A stretch of DNA of 7,722 bases from an uncultured Rhodobiaceae bacterium. GTDB taxonomy: Bacteria > Pseudomonadota > Alphaproteobacteria > RS24. The translations under genes and the position numbers were made by a program. The notes below the pieces were generated by a model that was not told where the DNA came from, searched no databases, and was given only the letters and a program-made list of their open reading frames with translations. This document shows, piece by piece, positions 1-5,142 of the stretch (position 1 is its first letter; every line of letters starts with the position of its first letter). The stretch lies in contig CAJWBV010000034.1 of assembly GCA_913020275.1 (NCBI GenBank), positions 1-7,722 of the forward strand, written 5' to 3'.

Positions 1-49
1 CTTCTGCCGCGTCCCTTGACCCCAAACAAACTGCAGTTAAGTTTGCCAC

Positions 50-739
50 ATGAAAAGAATTTTTCCGAGCCTCGCAGTTTTTCTACTTTTTGTCTTTGTC
101 GGCGCGTTCTGGTTGGCCTTTTTGTCCGAACGCCCGCCGCTTACCACCGATCCGGCAACGCTGGCAGGCGATGGTAGCACGCTTGACTATTGCGCGAAAC
201 CGACGCTTGACGGCACCGGCAAAAACGCTGTCGATATTCCCAAAGGCAACACGCCGGGATGTAGCTATTCGCATTTTCCTTTGCCGATATTGGCTGAATG
301 CACCGAGCCCCTGGCTGAGGGTGCCGACGACATTCGCGGGCTATGGCGCGCCGTGTCGGGTCGCCATAGCGAACATGTCGAGCGCATTGAACAATGCGGC
401 AACCGCACGGTGATCACGACCGGGGGCATTATTCACGATTACGGCCCCAATGCCACCGGCGGGCTGAACACAGATGACACGGAAGGCCAAGTTGTGTTCA
501 CCATTGGCGCGCGCGAATATTGCCCGCGCACCTCGGCGTCGATGATTTGGGAAGACAATGTTTTGAACTTTTATGTGTTTGGCTGGGGGCCCAAAGCCGT
601 CAACCGGTACCGCGACGGCGACCAGCTTGTATGGGAATATGCCGATGGCAGCGAGACCCGCATGGAGCGCATTTGCACGCTTCCCGACACGCACAAAACC
701 CCAAAACCCAGAGGCCCGCGCATTTCGCTGTTTGAGTGA
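50..739 (+). CDS. Membrane-anchored or secreted six-cysteine protein of unknown function
   Basis: I do not recognise the family of this 229-residue protein. The first 25 residues (two basic residues, then a hydrophobic run from about 8 to 25) look like an uncleaved signal anchor or a signal peptide. No lipobox cysteine follows, so it is probably not a lipoprotein. The rest should lie in the periplasm or outside the cell. It has six cysteines (C48, C71, C84, C116, C158, C209), which could form three disulfides. From about residue 97 there is an alternation of aromatic, glycine and charged residues (GLWR, NRTVITTGG, NRYRDGDQLVWEY) suggestive of an all-beta fold, loosely lipocalin-like; that is only an impression. 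The ATG at 50 is used because the hydrophobic segment follows directly, but there is no clear Shine-Dalgarno sequence before it. A TTGACC at 16-21 could be a -35 element, without a convincing -10. It ends 193 bases before nrnC and is probably a separate unit. Confidence 0.75.
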   Translation: MKRIFPSLAVFLLFVFVGAFWLAFLSERPPLTTDPATLAGDGSTLDYCAKPTLDGTGKNAVDIPKGNTPGCSYSHFPLPILAECTEPLAEGADDIRGLWRAVSGRHSEHVERIEQCGNRTVITTGGIIHDYGPNATGGLNTDDTEGQVVFTIGAREYCPRTSASMIWEDNVLNFYVFGWGPKAVNRYRDGDQLVWEYADGSETRMERICTLPDTHKTPKPRGPRISLFE

Positions 740-887
740 GGCCCGGTTTGGGTAAAGTCAGCCTTTGCCAGGCCGCGCGGTTTTTGCTGCAGACAAATTC
801 TCTAGGGCATCAGTTGACCTATATGCGTTGACACCGCACGTATGCTATGACATGTCCAATATAAATGTGGCAGATGCGCCACGATGC

Positions 888-908
888 CCGACGGCACAAA
901 CCCGTCGG
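888..908 (+). promoter_or_regulatory. Leader hairpin upstream of nrnC
   Basis: A perfect 7-bp inverted repeat (CCGACGG at 888-894, CCGTCGG at 902-908) with a 7-base loop lies 13 bases before the Shine-Dalgarno sequence of nrnC (AAGGTGG, 922-928). No T-run follows, so it is not a standard terminator. It may be a leader structure affecting translation or mRNA stability. Upstream, at 814-866, are TTGACC (814-819), TTGACA (828-833), TATGCT (841-846) and TATAAA (860-865). These are promoter-like pieces, but no pair has the usual 16-18 base spacing, so I do not call a promoter. I see nothing else in the 740-932 gap. Confidence 0.4.
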
Positions 909-932
909 CAAATCTGACCTAAAGGTGGCGGC

Positions 933-1544
933 ATGAGCATTCATTTGCATAAAAACGATCTTCCCGACAACCTGACATTTTCAGGATCCATTGGCGTGGA
1001 TACCGAAACGCTGGGGCTCAAAACCACGCGCGACCGCCTGTGCCTTGTGCAATTGTCGGCGGGAGACGGCGATGCCCATATCGTGCAATTTACAGCTGAC
1101 AATTATGACGCGCCGAATTTAAAGGCGCTTTTGTCCGACCGTGCGGTGGTCAAAATTTTCCACTATGCGCGTTTCGATTTGGCAGCCATCGCGCAATATT
1201 TGGGTGTTCATGCGGCACCGCTCTGGTGCACCAAGATCGCCTCCAAACTCGTACGCACCTATACCGACAGGCACGGGCTGAAGGATCTATGCCGCGAATT
1301 GCTCGATGTCGACCTATCAAAAGCCCAGCAAAGCTCGGATTGGGGGGCACCGGACCTGTCGGATGCCCAGCTTAACTATGCCGCCTCGGATGTTTTGCAT
1401 TTGCACGCACTCAAAGACCGGCTCGAAATCATGCTCGACCGCGAAGGCCGCCGCCCGATGGCCGAAGCATGTTTTGACTTTGTGCTGGTGCGCTCGGCCA
1501 TGGACCTCGCCGGCTTTGAAGATCTGGATATTTTTTCCCACTGA
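933..1544 (+). CDS. nrnC: NrnC-type DEDDy 3'-5' exoribonuclease (nanoRNase; often annotated ribonuclease D)
   Basis: This 203-residue protein is a single DEDDy exonuclease domain. Exo I is DTETLGL with D23 and E25, Exo II is FHYARFDLA with D82, and Exo III is YAASD with Y149 and D153, which gives the complete metal-binding and catalytic set. E. coli RNase D is about 375 residues and carries HRDC domains after the nuclease; these are absent here. The size and signatures TKIASKL, RTYTDRHGLK and QQSSDW match, as I remember them, the alphaproteobacterial NrnC family, which degrades RNA dinucleotides and nanoRNAs including pGpG and stands in for oligoribonuclease (Orn). A cytoplasmic role in the last step of RNA decay and in cyclic-di-GMP turnover is therefore inferred. 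The ATG at 933 has a good Shine-Dalgarno sequence (AAGGTGG, 922-928). lptC begins 49 bases after the stop with no evident terminator, so the two are probably cotranscribed. Confidence 0.93.
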   Translation: MSIHLHKNDLPDNLTFSGSIGVDTETLGLKTTRDRLCLVQLSAGDGDAHIVQFTADNYDAPNLKALLSDRAVVKIFHYARFDLAAIAQYLGVHAAPLWCTKIASKLVRTYTDRHGLKDLCRELLDVDLSKAQQSSDWGAPDLSDAQLNYAASDVLHLHALKDRLEIMLDREGRRPMAEACFDFVLVRSAMDLAGFEDLDIFSH

Positions 1545-1593
1545 TTGCGCATCGGCGCGCGCGCCAAGGCGGATCACAGACCGGATTTGAACC

Positions 1594-2196
1594 ATGAACG
1601 ATAATCTTGAAATCCATTCGCGCCGCGTTGCCCGTTTGAAGCTTGTCTTGCCGGGACTTGCGGTATTTGTGCTTGGGTTGCTGGTGATTTTCAGCCGCTC
1701 CGGCAATGACATCATCCAATTGGCAATTTTTGACGGCACCGATTCCGGCGGCGGCATCGTGCTGCGCGAGCCGGTGATGCGCGGCACCAGTTCGGCCAAT
1801 GTGCCGTATGAAATTTCCGCCGCCACCGCCCACACTCAAGACGCCGCCAATACGCTTATCAATTTGCGCGATGTCGACGCGCAGTTCGAGCCTGTGGGTT
1901 CGGCACCGGGTTATGTCATTGAAGCCAAAACGGGGCTGATGAACAATGAAACCGGCATTTTGAACTTGGCCGACGGCGTCACCTATCGCGACGATAACGG
2001 CCTTGTTCTGGTGCTGGTCGATTTGCTCTATGACACGTCAGACGGGACCGGACAAACGGAAAAACCCGTCTCCGGCGTCGCGCCGCAAGGCACGCTTGAG
2101 GCTTCGGGCTTGCAAATCTCCGAAGCGCCGGCTGTCTATATTTTTGACCGCGCGCGGCTGACGATTGACCCGAAAGCGGCTCGGGCCGGCAAATGA
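1594..2196 (+). CDS. lptC: LPS export ABC transporter periplasmic protein LptC
   Basis: LptC is the bitopic inner-membrane subunit that takes lipopolysaccharide from the LptB2FG extractor and passes it to LptA in the periplasm. The 200-residue product has a short basic N-terminus (RR at 10-11, R14, K16), one membrane helix at about 15-33, and a periplasmic region of alternating hydrophobic and polar residues expected of the LptC/OstA-like beta-jellyroll. Sequence identity among LptC proteins is low, so the call leans on topology, size and position directly before lptA and lptB. The stop overlaps the lptA start (ATGA, 2193-2196), which indicates translational coupling. The ATG at 1594 has only a weak Shine-Dalgarno sequence. 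The preceding gap holds a 12-base palindrome (1554-1565) without a T-run. Confidence 0.9.
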   Translation: MNDNLEIHSRRVARLKLVLPGLAVFVLGLLVIFSRSGNDIIQLAIFDGTDSGGGIVLREPVMRGTSSANVPYEISAATAHTQDAANTLINLRDVDAQFEPVGSAPGYVIEAKTGLMNNETGILNLADGVTYRDDNGLVLVLVDLLYDTSDGTGQTEKPVSGVAPQGTLEASGLQISEAPAVYIFDRARLTIDPKAARAGK

Positions 2197-2762
2197 ACCC
2201 TCTGCCCCGACCGCTTTTTGTTGTCTTGTGCCTTGCGCTGATGTGGCAAGAACCAGCAGCAGCTGAAACTGCCGGCGTTTTTGCCACTGACAGCGATGCA
2301 CCGATAAACATAGAAGCCGACAAAATGTCCCTGTTCAGAAGCGGCGCGCAGGCCGAATTGCTGGGCAATGCGGCATTGGCGCAAGGCCCGTTAAGTCTGA
2401 CGGCGCGCGAAGTGGCCGTGTTTTATGGCACCACGGCCCCGCGCAGGCTCACCCGCATCACGGCGGCGGAAGACGTTCATATTATCTCGGAAAACGGGCG
2501 CGAGGTTTTCGGCGATGCGGCAGTTTATCTGGTCAGCGCCGAGGAAATGACGGTGACGGGCAATGTGCGCGTCATCAACACAAAAGACACTGACGCCGAC
2601 ACGCTTACCGGCGTCCGACTTATCATCAATCTGCGCAACGGTACCAGCCGGATTTTCGGCGCACCAAAGGGCACAAAAAATAACGACAAAAGCGGCAGAC
2701 AAAAAGGCGGCCAAAGCGGTGGAAGGGCGCGCATCCAGTTGAAGCCCGGCGGCGCGCGCTGA
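2193..2762 (+). CDS. lptA: LPS transport periplasmic bridge protein LptA (OstA family)
   Basis: LptA monomers stack head to tail to form the bridge that carries lipopolysaccharide from LptC to LptD at the outer membrane. The 189-residue product begins with a signal peptide (hydrophobic residues about 8-18, AAA then E, predicted cleavage near 24/25). It is followed by an OstA/LptA domain from about 35 to 155, with the typical opening INIEADKM and the GNAALAQGPLSLTAREVAVFYG stretch split between two beta-strand repeats. The last 30 or so residues are a low-complexity tail rich in K, R, G and N, not part of the jellyroll and unusual in its positive charge. The start overlaps the lptC stop by 4 bases. 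The next gene, lptB, starts 80 bases after the stop. Confidence 0.93.
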   Translation: MNPLPRPLFVVLCLALMWQEPAAAETAGVFATDSDAPINIEADKMSLFRSGAQAELLGNAALAQGPLSLTAREVAVFYGTTAPRRLTRITAAEDVHIISENGREVFGDAAVYLVSAEEMTVTGNVRVINTKDTDADTLTGVRLIINLRNGTSRIFGAPKGTKNNDKSGRQKGGQSGGRARIQLKPGGAR

Positions 2763-2774
2763 GGTGCGGCATAA

Positions 2775-2818
2775 GGCGAATTTGTGGGGCGGCGAAACTT
2801 GGACGGCTTTGCTTCGCC
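2775..2818 (+). other. Possible hairpin in the lptA-lptB spacer
   Basis: The 80-base spacer contains GGCGAA twice (2775-2780 and 2791-2796), and either copy could pair with TTCGCC at 2813-2818, which is followed by TTTCG. The loops would be long (16 or 32 bases) and the T-run is short. At best it is a weak attenuator or processing structure that could set the amount of lptB transcript relative to lptA. It may be chance. Confidence 0.2.
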
Positions 2819-2842
2819 TTTCGATTCAGCTAGGCTGGCGCG

Positions 2843-3652
2843 ATGAGTAAAGAAACCCAGCCTGAATCCGGCCCTGATACTGAAATTGATACCGGTAATA
2901 GCACCAGTACTGGCGAGCAGCGCCAGCCTGAGGAAGGGCTCGCCGCGTTTAACCTCAGCAAGAGCTTTCGGGGGCGCCAGGTTGTCCGCAATGTGTCGTT
3001 GAGTGTGAACCGGCGCGAAGCCGTCGGCTTGTTGGGGCCAAATGGTGCGGGCAAAACCACCACATTTTATATGATCACCGGTCTTGTGCGTCCCGATGCC
3101 GGTCGCATTATGCTGGACGGCTATGACGTGTCCGGCCTGCCAATGTATCGGCGCGCGCGGCTGGGCGTCGGCTATCTGCCGCAGGAAGCATCTGTTTTCA
3201 GAACTTTGAGCGTGTCGGAAAATATCATGGCCATTCTTGAAGCTGTCGAACCATCACCCGATATTCGCGCCCAGCGCGTTGAAGAACTGATGGATGACTT
3301 CGCCATCGGGCATTTGCGCGACACGCCCGGGCTGGCATTGTCGGGCGGGGAACGCCGCCGTGTCGAGATTGCGCGTGCGCTGGCGAGCAATCCGAGTTTC
3401 ATTTTGCTGGACGAGCCTTTCGCCGGCATTGACCCGATCGCGATCGGCGAAATTCGTTCTCTCGTCGCCAAGCTGACCGGACGCGGGCTGGGCGTGTTGA
3501 TCACCGATCATAATGTGCGCGAAACGCTGGGGATTATCGACCGCGCCGTCATTATTCATGACGGGCAGGTGCTGATGGAAGGCTCAGCGGAAGAAATCGT
3601 CGAGCACCCGGAAGTGCGGAAATATTATCTGGGTTCGGAATTTGCGCTGTAG
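2843..3652 (+). CDS. lptB: LPS export ABC transporter ATP-binding protein LptB
   Basis: LptB is the cytoplasmic ATPase dimer that drives lipopolysaccharide extraction from the inner membrane by LptF and LptG, which are not in this window. All nucleotide-binding motifs are present: Walker A GPNGAGKTT at 65-73, Q-loop YLPQE with Q114, signature LSGGE at 166-170, Walker B FILLDEP with D190 and E191, and the switch histidine H223 in ITDHNVRE. The phrases PMYRRARLGVGYLPQE and IMAILE are characteristic of LptB. At 269 residues it is longer than the usual roughly 240, because of an N-terminal extension of about 30 residues rich in E, S, T, D, G and Q before the first strand. No in-frame ATG offers a shorter start before the core, so the extension is probably real, although the ATG at 2843 has a poor Shine-Dalgarno sequence. 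It ends the nrnC-lptCAB unit. Confidence 0.96.
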   Translation: MSKETQPESGPDTEIDTGNSTSTGEQRQPEEGLAAFNLSKSFRGRQVVRNVSLSVNRREAVGLLGPNGAGKTTTFYMITGLVRPDAGRIMLDGYDVSGLPMYRRARLGVGYLPQEASVFRTLSVSENIMAILEAVEPSPDIRAQRVEELMDDFAIGHLRDTPGLALSGGERRRVEIARALASNPSFILLDEPFAGIDPIAIGEIRSLVAKLTGRGLGVLITDHNVRETLGIIDRAVIIHDGQVLMEGSAEEIVEHPEVRKYYLGSEFAL

Positions 3653-3657
3653 CCATC

Positions 3658-3684
3658 GTGCGACTGGACAGGGTCGCGTTTCTT
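3658..3684 (+). terminator. Weak candidate terminator after lptB
   Basis: A 5-bp stem (GCGAC at 3660-3664, GTCGC at 3673-3677) with an 8-base loop lies 7 bases after the lptB stop. It is followed by a T-rich stretch (GTTTCTT, 3678-3684). The stem is short, so this is a low-grade intrinsic terminator at best. If it works, hpf needs its own promoter, which fits the long gap before hpf. Confidence 0.3.
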
Positions 3685-3700
3685 GGGCACAATTTTAGCA
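3685..3700 (+). promoter_or_regulatory. Sigma-54-like -24/-12 box upstream of hpf
   Basis: The 16 bases here read GGGCAC, then AATT, then TAGCA, against the consensus TGGCACG-N4-TTGCW. The two invariant doublets are present at correct spacing: GG at 3686-3687 and GC at 3698-3699. Mismatches are at the first T, the G after CAC, and the second T of TTGC. A transcript would start near 3711 and have a leader of about 130 bases before hpf. A match of this quality can occur by chance, and rpoN is not in the window, so the call is tentative. Confidence 0.27.
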
Positions 3701-3841
3701 GTTAGGCATCCACCGCATGCGCTAACCGGCAGGCGCGAGCCTGACACATCCATTCTCCGCCTGCTGTTGAAATATGCAGACAGGTTTCGTCAAGCCGGAT
3801 TCCGGCGACATGCAGCCAAGACGAAGGAAAGGGGAATACTC

Positions 3842-4411
3842 ATGAAAATCAACATTACCGGACGCCAGATCGAGACAGGTGAAGCCTTGCGCACGCATGT
3901 CGAATCCAGACTAACGGGTGCGGTAGAAAAATATTTCAATCGTCCCGCCGACGTAAATGTTGTTTTCTCGCGTCAGGGCTATGGCTTCGAGTCCAATTGT
4001 TCGCTGCACCTCGACAGCGGCCTTTATCTTAACGCTACCGGCAATGACACTGATATTTACACAAGCTTCGAGCAGTCGGTCGAGCGCATCGAAAAACAAT
4101 TGCGCCGCTATAAAAGACGACTGAAAAACCACCATGAGCAAAACGGGCGCAGTGCCGCCCCGCAGGTTTTTGCCGAGCGCGTGTTTGAACCCGAACCTGC
4201 CAGCGGGCAAATGCCGGCAGAATTTGCGCCCGTCATCATCGCCGAAAATGACCGCGTTTTGCCGCAACTCAGCGTCAGCGATGCGGTGATGCAATTGGAA
4301 CTGGGCGACATGCCTTTTGTACTCTTCAAAAGCCGCGCGAATGGTCTGAACCTTGTTCACCGGCGCGCCGACGGCAATATTGGCTGGGTCGAGCTGGACA
4401 CGGTTGGTTAA
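3842..4411 (+). CDS. hpf: Ribosome hibernation promoting factor, long form (HPF)
   Basis: Long HPF binds the 30S decoding region in stationary phase or starvation and pairs two 70S ribosomes into an inactive 100S dimer. The 189-residue product has the N-terminal S30AE/YfiA domain (about 1-100, starting MKINITGRQIETGEALRTHVESRL and ending in a basic segment, RRYKRRLKNH). A variable linker follows (about 101-130), then the C-terminal dimerisation domain (about 130-187), with VSDAVMQLELGDMPFVLF and the RRADGNIGWVELD ending. The ATG at 3842 has a strong purine tract (AAGGAAAGGGG, 3824-3834). An in-frame TTG at 3683 would add 53 residues with no family resemblance and is rejected. The leader also contains a GCCGG-ATT-CCGGC hairpin (3794-3806). 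In many relatives this gene follows rpoN and precedes ptsN; here it follows lptB and converges on a tRNA gene 18 bases away. Confidence 0.95.
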   Translation: MKINITGRQIETGEALRTHVESRLTGAVEKYFNRPADVNVVFSRQGYGFESNCSLHLDSGLYLNATGNDTDIYTSFEQSVERIEKQLRRYKRRLKNHHEQNGRSAAPQVFAERVFEPEPASGQMPAEFAPVIIAENDRVLPQLSVSDAVMQLELGDMPFVLFKSRANGLNLVHRRADGNIGWVELDTVG

Positions 4412-4429
4412 AGGCAAATCGGGAAATTT

Positions 4430-4505
<76 letters not shown>

Positions 4506-4510
4506 TAAAC

Positions 4511-4527
4511 GGCGGCAAAGCCCCGCC
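4511..4527 (-). other. Hairpin between the FYDLN-acid gene and tRNA-Ala
   Basis: GGCGG and CCGCC form a 5-bp stem with a 7-base loop, followed on the - strand by GTTTA just before the tRNA. It could be a weak terminator for the FYDLN-acid gene, which ends upstream at 4608. It could also be a leader structure removed during tRNA 5' processing by RNase P. The short T-run makes termination uncertain. Confidence 0.3.
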
Positions 4528-4538
4528 AGAGAGGTGGG

Positions 4539-4567
4539 AAACTAAACGGTCTGCGGTACCATATCAA
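4539..4567 (-). promoter_or_regulatory. Candidate sigma-70 promoter for tRNA-Ala
   Basis: On the - strand, TTGATA (4567-4562) and TAGTTT (4544-4539) are separated by exactly 17 bases. The -35 matches TTGACA at five of six positions; the -10 matches TATAAT at three of six. Transcription would begin near 4532, giving a leader of roughly 27 bases before the mature tRNA. Position and spacing support it; the -10 match is poor. Confidence 0.4.
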
Positions 4568-4607
4568 GAAAAATCATCTGCTCGGCGCAGCGTGATCGGC
4601 GACGCGA

Positions 4608-4982
4608 TTAGTCCTCGTCATCGCCTTCGATAAACTCGTCATCGCCTGCCTCATCTTCCAACAGGTCGTCATCTTCTTCATCGTCAACCAGTACGGCCCC
4701 ATCGTCAAATTCGGCAAGCTCGTCATCGCCGTCATCACCGTCTTCTTCAACAATGTCGTCAAGGCTGATTTCGTTTTCGTCCTTGGGTGTCTCGTCATCA
4801 TCCTTTTCGGGCGGGTCTTGAACCGGCGCAACCTCGGCCACGGGCGTAACGGGGGCGCTGGCCGCGCTCGGGTCGAAGCTATGACCGCATAATGGGCAAA
4901 CCACAGGGTTTTTGTTCAGATCGTAAAATTTATCACCGCATGCTTCACACACACGCTTCGTTCCGAACTTTGGATCAACCAT
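4608..4982 (-). CDS. FYDLN-acid family protein (TIGR02300): zinc ribbon with acidic tail, function unknown
   Basis: The 124-residue product has a short N-terminal zinc-ribbon-like domain. Two CxxC pairs (C12/C15 and C29/C32) frame the signature KFYDLNKNPVVCP, from which the alphaproteobacterial FYDLN_acid family takes its name. From about residue 57 to the end the protein is dominated by D and E, almost certainly disordered. No enzymatic motif is visible. Family members are typically found beside aroA, as here. The zinc ribbon plus polyacidic tail suggests binding to a basic partner or nucleic-acid-binding protein, but that is a guess. The ATG at 4982 has a very good Shine-Dalgarno sequence on the - strand (GGAGGG, 4995-4990, 7 bases before the start). 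The codon repetition in the tail (GAT/GAC/GAA/GAG) reflects amino-acid composition rather than a DNA repeat. Confidence 0.92.
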   Translation of the reverse strand: MVDPKFGTKRVCEACGDKFYDLNKNPVVCPLCGHSFDPSAASAPVTPVAEVAPVQDPPEKDDDETPKDENEISLDDIVEEDGDDGDDELAEFDDGAVLVDDEEDDDLLEDEAGDDEFIEGDDED

Positions 4983-5037
4983 GTTTTAGCCCTCCATTAG
5001 CAACTTGAGATGAATCCCTGCCATGAAGCGCCCCTGC

Positions 5038-5043
5038 TGTCAA
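5038..5043 (-). promoter_or_regulatory. Possible -35 element of the FYDLN-acid gene
   Basis: A perfect TTGACA reads on the - strand, 55 bases before the FYDLN-acid start, within the divergent gap shared with aroA. No good -10 hexamer lies 16-18 bases further on (CAGGGA at spacing 17), so the promoter remains unproven. I found no convincing promoter for aroA on the + strand in the same gap. Confidence 0.2.
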
Positions 5044-5142
5044 AAGCAAAGTCACCCCTTTCGACATTATTTTTCTTACCCCTTGGGCGGCCAAAACCCC
5101 ATGCGGCTTGACGCTACGCAGATTTCGCGGGACAAGATGGGC

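Noticed and set aside
772..786. CCGCGCGG followed by TTTTTG after the first gene, as a terminator
   Set aside because: The palindrome has no room for a usable loop with a stable stem, so the short T-run alone does not support a terminator.
1554..1565. 12-base palindrome GGCGCGCGCGCC after nrnC
   Set aside because: It can form only a 4-5 bp hairpin, has no T-run, and such GC alternations are common in this DNA, so it is not called a terminator or operator.
3683..3841. Upstream TTG start extending hpf by 53 residues
   Set aside because: The added residues have no HPF resemblance, whereas the ATG at 3842 has a strong ribosome binding site and begins exactly with the conserved MKINITGR.
4608..4831. 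Repetitive GTCATC/TCTTCATC pattern that looks like a DNA repeat
   Set aside because: Read on the - strand it is the D/E-rich tail of the FYDLN-acid protein; the pattern follows from GAT, GAC, GAA and GAG codons and has no regular unit or spacers.
5023..5142. Longer aroA starting at ATG 5023 or 5101
   Set aside because: The extra residues (rich in C, H, Q and P) are not seen in the family and overlap the probable divergent promoter region; ATG 5143 or 5137 fits better.
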